Origin: Cheilinus undulatus
Taxonomy: Eukaryota; Chordata; Actinopteri; Labriformes; Labridae
Direction: 5' to 3'
DNA length: 64,000 bases
Assembly (NCBI RefSeq): GCF_018320785.1
Contig: NC_054871.1
Coordinates: forward strand, 18,534,339 to 18,598,338
Below are positions 56,401 to 64,000 of the stretch, one piece after another (the stretch's first letter is position 1; each line of letters opens with the position of its first letter). Position numbers and translations under genes: made by a program. The notes under the pieces were generated by a model that saw only the letters and a list, made by a program, of their open reading frames with translations, did not search any database and was not told where the DNA came from.

Positions 56401-59400
56401 CTTGTTTCTTGATAAAAGGAACGATGGTGGCTACTTCCTTTTGATAACCAAGCAAGAAACAGATCATTTCCTGAATTAAGCAATATTGTAAATTTTGGAA
56501 TGGCAGTAAGTGTTGCTGAACAATCTTTGATTACTGACTGATGAGTTTAAGCTGGCGGGACCACATGCACTGATGGGCTGTCCATAAATAAAACAGTGCT
56601 GCTAACTGTGAAGCATTAAGACACAGTTCAGAAAAGGTTGGACTAAACAGTTGAATCAGAAAAGTCTTTACAACAGCTCTGAACTGTGTCTTTTTTAAAT
56701 GGTCTGTTTTTCCATATCACAGTAAAGTTAATGGCTATGCCACTCTAAAATAAGTAAGCATATGTTAAAGCTCTTGTGAGGATTTTTAAATTGGTAATGA
56801 AACAAACTGAAATAAATACTGGTGCTTTTTCATGGCACTAATAGTCTTTGATAGCAGACGGACAATTGAGCAGGATATCGACGTCATCAATGCCATCAGG
56901 CTTCCATCAGGGAATTTTCAGCTGAATGTCATCAGCATACAAATGGTATGAAAACTGCTTATTACACGACCTTAAGGCATTGGTTCCCAACATGGGGTCT
57001 GGGACTCCCCAAGGGGGTGCCAAAAATCCTAGGCGGGGGAACGAGGCTCTGTCTGCTCTGAGGCTGCCAAAAATAGATTTGCAAATATTGAATAAAACCA
57101 CGATAAAGAAGTTATTAAGTAATTCATACAAAGGTCTTTTGATAAGAAAAGCATGCATAGGCCTTTTCAGGGTTTTATCAGTGAAACAATTAAAATCTAT
57201 GTTGAGTTTTGATGGCAGTGTGTCACTCTTTCTTTTCTCTTGGGTCCTGACGGGGCCCCACTTTTGTTATGGGGGGCCTACAAAAAAATGGTGGGGAACA
57301 CTGCTTTAAGGCAGCATATACATAGGGAATAAAATGAGCCCCAGGACACAACCTTGAGGTGCACCACAGGACAGAATACAAGACTCATGATCTAGAAGGT
57401 AACTGGAGAATAAGCAAAGAGCAGTCCCATTAACAGTAGCCTGAATATAGAGCACAATTTGGGATGCATTATAACTCTAGCTGATACCATTATTGATACT
57501 GATATTTGATTGTACTTTAGACCTAAAACTTCAGTCTTGAAAACACACATTTTAAGGTTTTCAGATGAATAAATGAACAGATTCTGTCCTTTAAGGAGTG
57601 ATGATGAATAAAGAAAAAGACATAAGCTGATGTACATTTTAGGTCTGTTGGTCCAGCCCAAAACTCACAAACTTATTTGTTTTTGTGGCAGATTTTAACA
57701 GCCACAATATCAGTTGTAAAAATCTGCAGAGATGTTCATATCTGCCGATACCAATATCATGAATCTCTAAGGAAGACTTCTCAAAGCTGATGTGCTACCA
57801 TATGCAGCCAGTACTCTCTTAACTGTTTTGCCTTTCAGACAACCTCTTAAACCTGTAACCAGGCTATAACAACACATTTCTCACAACTTGCTTTATCATG
57901 TTATGTAACTGACAGTTTTCATGCTGTTTTTTCCTCTGCAGGCACCACCACATCTAAAGTTACAACCACTTCTTCTGCAGGTACAACCACCACTCCGTCT
58001 GCAGGTACAACCATCCCTCCGTCTGCAGGTACAACCATCCCTCCGTCTGCAGGTACAACCATCCCTCCGTCTGCAGGTACAACCATCCCTCCGTCTGCAG
58101 GTACAACCATCCCTCCATCTGCAGGTACAACCCACTCCTCAAAAGGTACAACCACCACTCTGTCTTCAGGTACGACCAGCCCCTCTCCAGCTAAACAGGC
58201 CACAGAGACAAACACAACTACTGGGAACTCAACCACATCGACAGGGACACAGAAAAACGATGTCACATCAAAACCCACCAACAACACACAGCAGCCTACA
58301 ACTTCAACAAACCAAACAACAACAACAGCATTCACTCCAGGGAATGCATCAACAACACCTCTGGCTTTGCCTTCGCCACAAACTACCAACAAGACAGAGG
58401 GAACACGAACAAGTGCAATTCCTGAGTCACCAACATCCAACCTGACATCCGAAACGGCAACTTCCCCTGGATCCACAGCAACATCAGCGCCAAAAACACC
58501 GGACATCACTTCAACCTCCTCAGCAAACACCACAGCCCCAGGTTAGACTACTGTCAAAGCTGAAGGCACTACTGTTCTTGAATCAGACTTCGATTTATTG
58601 AACACTGAAAAGAAAGCAGAAAAGATAACTATTCTGGGATTAAATAAATAAAGTTCAATATGGGCTTCAAAGCTGTATTTTGTACAGAAGAGGAAAAGGG
58701 CCACTGAGAAACAAATAATAATTTTGAAACATAATTTTTTTTTACTTGTGAGAAAAAGTCAGAATTCTGAGATTAAAGTCAGAAGATTAACCCTTTAAAG
58801 TCTATTGTATTATATTTGAAACATACTTTTATGAGACCTATATCTAATTAAAAGGATCAAAAAATTACTTAATTTAAACAAGGAGCAGTATTTTCAGGCG
58901 TGGCGGAGCCGTGACGTAAGCAAGCAGCAACAAGAGTCCGGAGCAATTATGTCAGAGAGCTTAGCGTGGATGCTGCTAAAGCGCCAGTTTTATCAGAACT
59001 TGACGACATTTCTTCGTTATTGATGAACAAAGAACAGCAGTGAGTTGTTTTCTTTTCAAAAACGACAAAAGTCGTGTACTGACATGTCTATAGTCGCCAT
59101 AGTTTGCATTATTCCTCGGTAGCTGCGCACACGCACCTTGGTTGCAGCTACGTCACGTGTTTTGTTGCTCTGATTGGCCTGTAAAGATGTGACAGACAGA
59201 ACGTTCATCCAATCACACTCCAAGTTTTTTCAATCCTCTACCCTTTCCCAAACGCTTAGCATTGAAGGATTCCCAGATGGATGTGTGAAACAAATCCATT
59301 TGGCGTGTCAGGTTAAGAATCCTGAGGAAAAAGTCAGAATTCTGACTTAAATTTCCAACTTTAACCTCAGAATTCTGACTTTTTTCTTACAAATAAAAAA

Positions 59401-60105
59401 AGTTATGTAAATTTTTTTTCAGTGGCTCTTATCCTCCTCTGTAATTTTCAGTCTCAGAAGGAAAATAAAGTCATTTTAGTTTTAACTCAAAATTATAGTT
59501 AGATATCATTACATCATGTAGACAGTACAAGTAAAACAAGCACACAACAGGAAAAATAAAACATTAAAATAAATGATAGTGATAGTGTTATATTAGCTAC
59601 TAATTAGCCTCATACAGCTAGCAAAGAGGCTAGCTGGTAACTAAATCAGTCACTAAAAAGCAATAATAAAAGACAGTCTCCTCTAACAAGAGTATGATTC
59701 AGGGATATGAAAACTGTTTGTCAACATTCGTTTAGTCACCGGTGTGCCAAGAAGTTAAAAGAAGCAGTAACAGTCATTTTCTAAGTTTTACCTGCTGCTT
59801 TTATAGCTTGTAGCACATTTAGCACCATGGGGACCTCTGCTGGCAAATGTCTACGTCTCAGCTTTTGTTCGTTGAGTAGTCAGAAAGTAGGCCGCAAAAA
59901 TGAGCCTGGAAGGTAACTTTTTTTGTTTCACTCAGCCTCAGGCAGTGCAGGCCCTTGGAATAAAGGAGACTTAGCGGAAAATCCCGGCCTCGTCGCCATC
60001 ATCTGTATCTTCTGTATCGTCTTCGTCCTGGTGCTGGTGGTCGCTACCCTGAAATGTATCCAATCACCAAGGTCCAAGTTTGAGAGGCTTGAAGATGTTC
60101 CCCTG
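53350..60105 (+). CDS. Uncharacterised mucin-like single-pass membrane protein
   Basis: Exons 53350-53410, 57942-58541 and 59936-60105 join in frame (phases 1 and 1) into 277 codons. Residues 1-20 (MPAAMHLTVLVFLLTVNFCA) are a signal peptide. Residues 21-about 230 are almost entirely Thr/Ser/Pro, with eight N-X-S/T sequons and a run of eight-residue repeats GTTIPPSA, so heavy O-glycosylation is expected. After a short NKGDLAENP stem a single membrane segment follows (GLVAIICIFCIVFVLVLVVA), then a short basic tail KCIQSPRSKFERLEDVPL. This is the plan of a small type I cell-surface sialomucin; I could not assign it to CD164, PARM1, endomucin or another named family. Unspliced read-through adds only VR and a stop at 60114; splicing to 61863 would add 40 residues. 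Function unknown. Confidence 0.75.
54641..55818 (+). mobile_element. Tc1-like transposon with long inverted ends, split by a SINE
   Basis: About 90-bp terminal inverted repeats: 54641-54731 (ttgtgggatgagcagcagag...ggcttattctgc) and the reverse complement at 55728-55818. Transposase pieces on the plus strand: NVVLSNESRFCLQQ, VWGGVSL-like tgtggggcggcgtctccc, then LQEDNTRPHRAGFI and LDLNPIEHLWDQLG (DDE second Asp and Glu). Multiple stops. A SINE sits at 55173-55343. The whole lies in intron 1 of the mucin gene. Confidence 0.9.
55173..55343 (-). mobile_element. Complete tRNA-derived SINE with 15-bp target duplication
   Basis: Read on the minus strand: head ggtcgagtggttaaggcgca (box A), gggttcgaatcc (box B), then a tail with gacatgcaggaaat/tccactgtcctatctaataa-type words and poly-A. 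It is flanked by aagatgagattcttt at 55158-55172 and 55344-55358. The head resembles tRNA-Ser/Leu. The near-perfect boxes and exact duplication suggest recent activity. Confidence 0.93.
56860..57440 (-). mobile_element. LINE reverse transcriptase fragment, split by a hAT MITE
   Basis: Joining across the MITE, the minus strand reads CGAPQGCVLGLILFPMYMLP and then FSYHLYADDIQLKIP, the catalytic core (YADD) of an L2/CR1-type reverse transcriptase. Only this short core region survives. Confidence 0.85.
56978..57303. mobile_element. hAT-type MITE inside a LINE fragment
   Basis: Ends cattggttcccaac / ggggaacactg match the hAT (Charlie-like) terminus CAGTGGTTCCCAAC. Flanks ccttaagg and ctttaagg are an 8-bp target duplication with one mismatch. 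It shares its interior with 12090-12305. Confidence 0.85.
57455..57770. mobile_element. Degraded hAT-type MITE
   Basis: Contains gacctaaaacttcagtcttg, caatatcagttg and tgccgataccaatatcatg, as in 25374-25734. The ends are eroded. Confidence 0.65.
57942..58541 (+). CDS. Mucin exon 2: Thr/Ser/Pro-rich ectodomain
   Basis: 600 bases, phase 1 to phase 1. Acceptor tttttcctctgcag; donor ccccag|gttaga (a weak +3 T). Carries the 24-nt repeats and all eight N-glycosylation sequons. All six frames are long-open here because of the repeat composition; the plus frame is chosen by the splice phases of the neighbours. Confidence 0.75.
57980..58192 (+). repeat. 24-nt coding minisatellite, about nine units
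   Basis: Units start at 57980, 58004, 58028, 58052, 58076, 58100, 58124 (21 nt), 58145 and 58169, each opening ggtacaacc. The middle five encode GTTIPPSA and are almost identical. Every unit boundary reads ctgcag|gtacaa. Confidence 0.95.
58895..59305 (+). pseudogene. RecQ-like helicase repeat fragment (copy C)
   Basis: Reads VDAAKAPVLSELDDISSLLM and NKEQQ then stop, matching the N-terminus of copies A and B. The first base pairs (ggcggagccgtgacgtaagc) are CpG-rich. At 59255-59305 the reverse complement (gacacgccaaatggatttg) resembles the 5' flank of copy B (gccgatggatttt), so this copy looks like a start region followed by an inverted end, that is, a non-autonomous element in mucin intron 2. 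Confidence 0.45.
59936..60105 (+). CDS. Mucin exon 3: stem, membrane segment and tail
   Basis: Acceptor ttttgtttcactcag; encodes SGSAGPWNKGDLAENP, about 21 hydrophobic residues and KCIQSPRSKFERLEDVPL; donor CCCCTG|gtaaga, phase 0. Confidence 0.75.
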
Positions 60106-60473
60106 GTAAGATAAAAAACAAAAACAGACATTTAACATTGTTTTTTACTATTTACTCCAATCGTATTTTGCACAGAGTTGGTACACAGTTTTTAAATGAC
60201 GCTGCTAGCCTTACTAGCAGTGGTGGAAAGGGTAGCTCCAAGAAAAGCCTGTTATACTGTAGGCCTACTTAAATATATGGAAATTCATTTATTCCAGGTA
60301 AAAAAAGAAAAAATAAAACAAGGGGAAAATCCTAATGAGAGATAGTGTGTCATAAACATGAGATCAAATAGTCAAAATCATGAGTAACTAAATAATAAAA
60401 AGACAGAATTATTAGATTGTAAATCATAATTAATACATAAAAAGACGCCTTTTATCTCACAATTTTGACTTTA

Positions 60474-60620
60474 TATCAGAGGTTGAAAAAGTACACTAAT
60501 ATTGTATTCAAGTAAAAGTACAGTTATTCTAGTTAAGATTGCTAGTACTGGTCTGCAAATCTACTTGTCAAATTTTAAGTAAAAATTTTACGAGTAGATT
60601 ACTTTTTACTTTATTGCATG
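60474..60620. mobile_element. MITE relic of the CAGAGGTGGAAA family
   Basis: tcagaggttgaaaaagtac followed by caagtaaaagtacag, as in the common fish MITE also represented at 307-468. The right end was not found. Confidence 0.6.
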
Positions 60621-61862
60621 ATGTTGACTTTTATCTAATTTCAGCTCTCTATCTGCTGAAGACAAGGTCTCAGAAGTCTTGGTAAAATTAGTCTCAAGTG
60701 TCTACTCAAGCATACCCAGAATAACTGAATGCTGTTTTTAACCACTCAAGGTGTCTTTTGACAGCGTATATTTGAAAGTTATTCTAAAACCCTCAGACTC
60801 ACTGTAGGTGATGGGGGAGAGCGGGGCACAATCCATTACTTGTTGGATTTGGCTCAATAATCAGAAAAAAAAAAAAAAACACTCAAATTGAGTTTTTTAT
60901 ATTGAACCGCTTTTTGGAAAATGCGCTGAAAGAGACTGAAGTGAAATGTGCAAACTTACCCCATAGATGGAAGTAATTAATGCCGGTGGGTTGGTTGTAA
61001 GACTTTCCAGAAAAGTCCATTTGAAACCAATTAATTTAATACATTTTAATAAATACAGATATTCAGCAAATAAATAAAGCCTACTTTGAGTAGATCATGG
61101 TTGTGACTCTGTGATAGATACATATTTACATGTCTATCCATTCTACTATTGTATATAATTAAGTGTTCTTTTTTGTAAATTGTGTGTGATTCCTTCTAAT
61201 AATGGTCCTATCATATAATTACTGTTGTCATAAATTGATATGCATTAGGAATTCTATTTAATATAAATATAATATGAAACATTGCATACATTTTTATGCA
61301 ATTACAGTTCAGTTGTTATTCTCCGATCCTTGTACACCATGAGTGAGGTGACAGAGTTCCCCCCCCTGAAATTTTTGGTTGGTGGATTCATGCATTAAAA
61401 CTCTTGCAGGTGTTCCATTTTGACTTGACACAAACTTCTGTACCTTTTAATCATTATGTGCTGTTGCAATGGAGTTCAGAAGAAACTTCTTTTATCAATA
61501 TTAGGCAAAGAAAGAAGCAGTAAGTTAATGGTTGAGACTAAAAAAAAAATCAAGGAGGTATTTTTAAGTGAATGATGATTTAAGAACATGTACTGTAATT
61601 AGGCTTTGCTTTGTGTGTGCAAGCTGTCTGTTTTCCATCAGCAGGGGGCAACAATGTCTTTGAATGTATTCTTAAAATGTGACAAAGGGACAACACAGGA
61701 AGTGACAATCTGGCATCTTATGTATGTATTTGAACTGTCAAACCCTGACAGTAAGCGAGGGCTGGCATTCGTCATGCGTTTTATCAGACGTGTCATTTCT
61801 ACCTCTTCCTTCCTCAGCAGTGAACACGGTGGTTTGCTGCTCTCTTTTTTTCTCACAAACAG

Positions 61863-61985
61863 GAAGCCCCTGTGTGTGAAACAGAGCAGATCATTGAAAT
61901 GACGGAGTCAGTTCTCCAGAAATTAAAATTTATATTCAGAGCTCCATCAGATAATCAGCAAGTGGCCAGACTCTATACAGTATAA
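61863..61985 (+). CDS. Candidate last coding exon of the mucin gene
   Basis: A strong acceptor (ctctctttttttctcacaaacag) precedes a phase-0 frame of 40 codons and TAA: EAPVCETEQIIEMTESVLQK... It fits the phase-0 donor at 60105. No homology supports it, and other acceptors cannot be excluded. Confidence 0.3.
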   Translation, partial: EAPVCETEQIIEMTESVLQKLKFIFRAPSDNQQVARLYTV

Positions 61986-62368
61986 CCAAGCTTCAGGTCT
62001 CCACCCTGAGAGGGCTTTGAGATTTCTCTTCAGAGACAAAAGCAAAATACTTCAAGGTTGTAACTTCTCTCTCCAGCTATCTGTAAATCTTTATGGGCAT
62101 GTGACACTGTAAAAAGAATTCTGTGCACAGCTACACATATGCAACAGCATGAACCATGCATTTCTGACAACATATGGCCATAACATAAAAACAGCTATTT
62201 TTGCAGGCTAAGGAGACGATTATCCGATAACAGGCAGGTTTAATGAATGACAGAGCTTTACAAGGCTTTCAGTGGCAACTGTTTTCAAACTCATAGGGGT
62301 GATCTTTATTTTTCATGCATATGGAGCAGATTTAAACACATCTTCACACTGAAGTTCAGTTTTTAACA

Positions 62369-62462
62369 TTATTTATAGGGCTTTTTGCCTTTAATAGATC
62401 GGACAGCCAAAGAGAGGCAAGAAATATAGGGAGAAAGAGTGAGGAAAGACATGCTCTTGCAG
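62369..62462 (-). mobile_element. SINE tail fragment
   Basis: atttatagggctttttgcct, ttaatagatcggacag and gaaagacatgc match the tail of the SINE at 55173-55343. It abuts the Tc1-like element that follows. Confidence 0.6.
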
Positions 62463-62466
62463 TGCC

Positions 62467-63875
62467 TATGAAAAGTATTCACTTCCTTGGATGTTTTACC
62501 CTTTTAATCATTTTAAAAGTCAATGATAATTCAATATAATTTGGCATTTTTAACAAAAAAGAAAAAAAACACCTCTTTAATGTCCAGGTGCCAATTAAAT
62601 AAAAATATGTAATGTAAAATAAGTGACTGCAAAATATTCACCCCCTTTAAAGTGACTGACCTAATTCAACAAAGGTACAGCCAATTGGTGCTGATAGTGT
62701 CAAACTGGGATCACCTGAGTGCTGTGAATTTGTCTCAAATGATTGCAGTATAAAGACACCTGTGTCTGGATGGTCCAGTCACTGATTGTTCAGTATTCCT
62801 GGCTACCATTACACTATGAAGACAAAAGAACACTCCAAGCAACTCAGAGAAAACGTTATGGAAAAGTAGAAGTCTCTGAACATCCCCCAGAGTTCAGTTA
62901 AATCCATCATCAAAAAATAGAAGGAGTATGGCACATGTGTGAATCTGCCTAGATCAGAAGGTCCTCACAAACTTAGTGACTGTGCAAGAAGGTGACACCA
63001 AGACATCCATGACTACTTTGAAGGAGTTACAAGCTTCAGCAGCTGAGATTGGAGAGACTGCATACAACTGTTGCCTGAGTTGTTTAACTGACAATACTTT
63101 ATGAGATAATGGCAAAGAGAAAGCCACTGTTGAAGAAAACTCGCATTAGAGCTCAGCTAGAGTCTGCCAAAAGGCATGTGGGAGACTTCATGGTCAAGTG
63201 GAATAAAGTTCTTTGATCTGATGGGACCAAAATAGTGCTTTTTGGCCATCAGACGAGACACTCTGTCGCTGCACATCACCACAAACACCATTGTGAAGGA
63301 CAGTAAAATCATGGAGGATAATCTTATTCAGTCTGCAAGAGAATTATAACTTGGGTGATTTGTTTTCCTGCAAGACAATGACCCAAGGCATACCACGAAG
63401 GCTACACAGAAATGGTTTAAAAACAACAAGGTGAAAGTTCTGGAGAGGCCGAATCAAAGCTCAAACCTCCATCCAATAGAACTTTTGTGGCAGGACTTGA
63501 AAAGGGCTGTTCACGCCTGATCCCTGAGCTACCTGACAGAGCTTGAGCAGTTTTGCAAAGAAGAATGGAGTGAACTTGCAGTGTCCAGATGTGCAAGACT
63601 GATTGAGACCTATCCACACAGACTCAGAGCTGTGACTGCAGCCAAAGGTGCGTCTACTAAATACTGACTTGAAGAGGGTGAAAATTTATGCAGTCATTTA
63701 TTTTGCGTAACACATTTTATTTAACTGATATTATTTCGCATAAATCTTTTTCACTTTGACATTAAATAGTATTTTTTTTATATTTTTCTGTCAAAAAACA
63801 AATTAAATTGATCATGATTGGTTTATAAAATCAATAAAAGGGTAAAATATCCGAGAGGAGGAATACTTTTTGGTA
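62467..63875 (+). mobile_element. Near full-length, decayed Tc1-like transposon
   Basis: Flanked by TA on both sides (62467-62468, 63874-63875). The ends tgaaaagtattcacttcc and the reverse complement at 63850-63873 form long (about 200 bp) imperfect inverted repeats that also include aaaatatgtaatgtaaaata. The transposase starts about 62817 (MKTKEHSKQLREN) and continues through HTH and DDE regions with many stops and frameshifts (for example LQEN-DPRHTT and NLHPIELLW-type blocks near 63370 and 63470). Same family as 9349-10535, in opposite orientation. Confidence 0.88.
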
Positions 63876-64000
63876 TTTAACACAGTTAACTTTCTTCAAA
63901 TGGACAAGGTAAAGGCTAGAAATATTTGTTCTTGTAATTTGACCTAACCTAATTAATGAAATATGTCAAAATGTTAAAAGTTTGTCCAGCAAAATACAAT

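Larger units (their letters stand above)
60106..62368 (+). other. Region after mucin exon 3
   Basis: AT-rich, with a MITE relic (60474-60620), a gggggagagcggggcac word reminiscent of a dispersed fish repeat (60811-60828), and a candidate last exon at 61863. No other coding exon seen. Confidence 0.5.

Noticed and set aside
57919-58533. 204-codon minus-strand frame across the mucin exon
   Set aside because: It is a by-product of the 24-nt repeat, which keeps several frames open. The plus frame has signal peptide, sequons, membrane segment and matching splice phases.
61606-61902. 98-codon plus-strand frame starting MLCVCKLSVFHQQG
   Set aside because: No recognisable domain. The phase-0 exon proposed at 61863 uses a different frame and a better splice context.

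Overview
This window is vertebrate nuclear DNA, almost certainly from a ray-finned (teleost) fish and probably a percomorph. The coding exons are short, bounded by GT-AG (or GC-AG) sites, and spread over an AT-rich background full of Tc1/mariner-like transposons, hAT-type MITEs, L2/L1-type LINE pieces and tRNA-derived SINEs typical of fish. There is no bacterial, organellar or viral gene organisation. I reconstructed four protein-coding genes by exon joining. Lineage is inferred from repeat types and protein similarity recalled from family knowledge; no search was run.

Layout. (1) 4.8-13.5 kb, minus strand: rab3a, the synaptic-vesicle GTPase, complete in four coding exons (219 codons). Its 3' flank fills 1-4.8 kb. 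A non-coding first exon probably lies far upstream; a CpG-rich block at 31.7-32.6 kb is one candidate. (2) 13.5-36 kb: no coding exon recognised; transposon remains, a GATAC-type microsatellite, a CCAAT/E-box/TATA-like cluster at 29.0-29.1 kb, and fragments of a multicopy sequence resembling the start of a RecQ-type helicase. (3) 37.4-40.1 kb and 44.2-51.0 kb, plus strand: two tandem mpv17l2 genes with identical exon phases and identical lengths for the first four coding exons, encoding mitochondrial inner-membrane proteins of 219 and 226 residues. The second has introns enlarged by L1, Tc1 and a nested MITE. (4) 53.35-60.1 kb or further, plus strand: an uncharacterised single-pass mucin-like membrane protein with a signal peptide, a 24-nt coding minisatellite, eight N-glycosylation sequons and one transmembrane segment; its last exon is uncertain. 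(5) 62.5-63.9 kb: a near full-length but decayed Tc1-like element.

Rab3a and mpv17l2 are also neighbours in human 19p13.11 (recalled synteny). Here they are divergent (head-to-head), while in human they are recalled as convergent, so local rearrangement is inferred. The genes are not functionally an operon: Rab3a acts in regulated exocytosis, Mpv17l2 in mitochondrial ribosome biogenesis, and the mucin presumably at the cell surface. I found no convincing undescribed molecular system. The most unusual items are the splice-site-bearing mucin repeats, the shared GC-AG intron and upstream AUGs of the mpv17l2 pair, a telomere-like array in an mpv17l2 intron, a fold-back L1 junction, and the multicopy helicase-like fragments.
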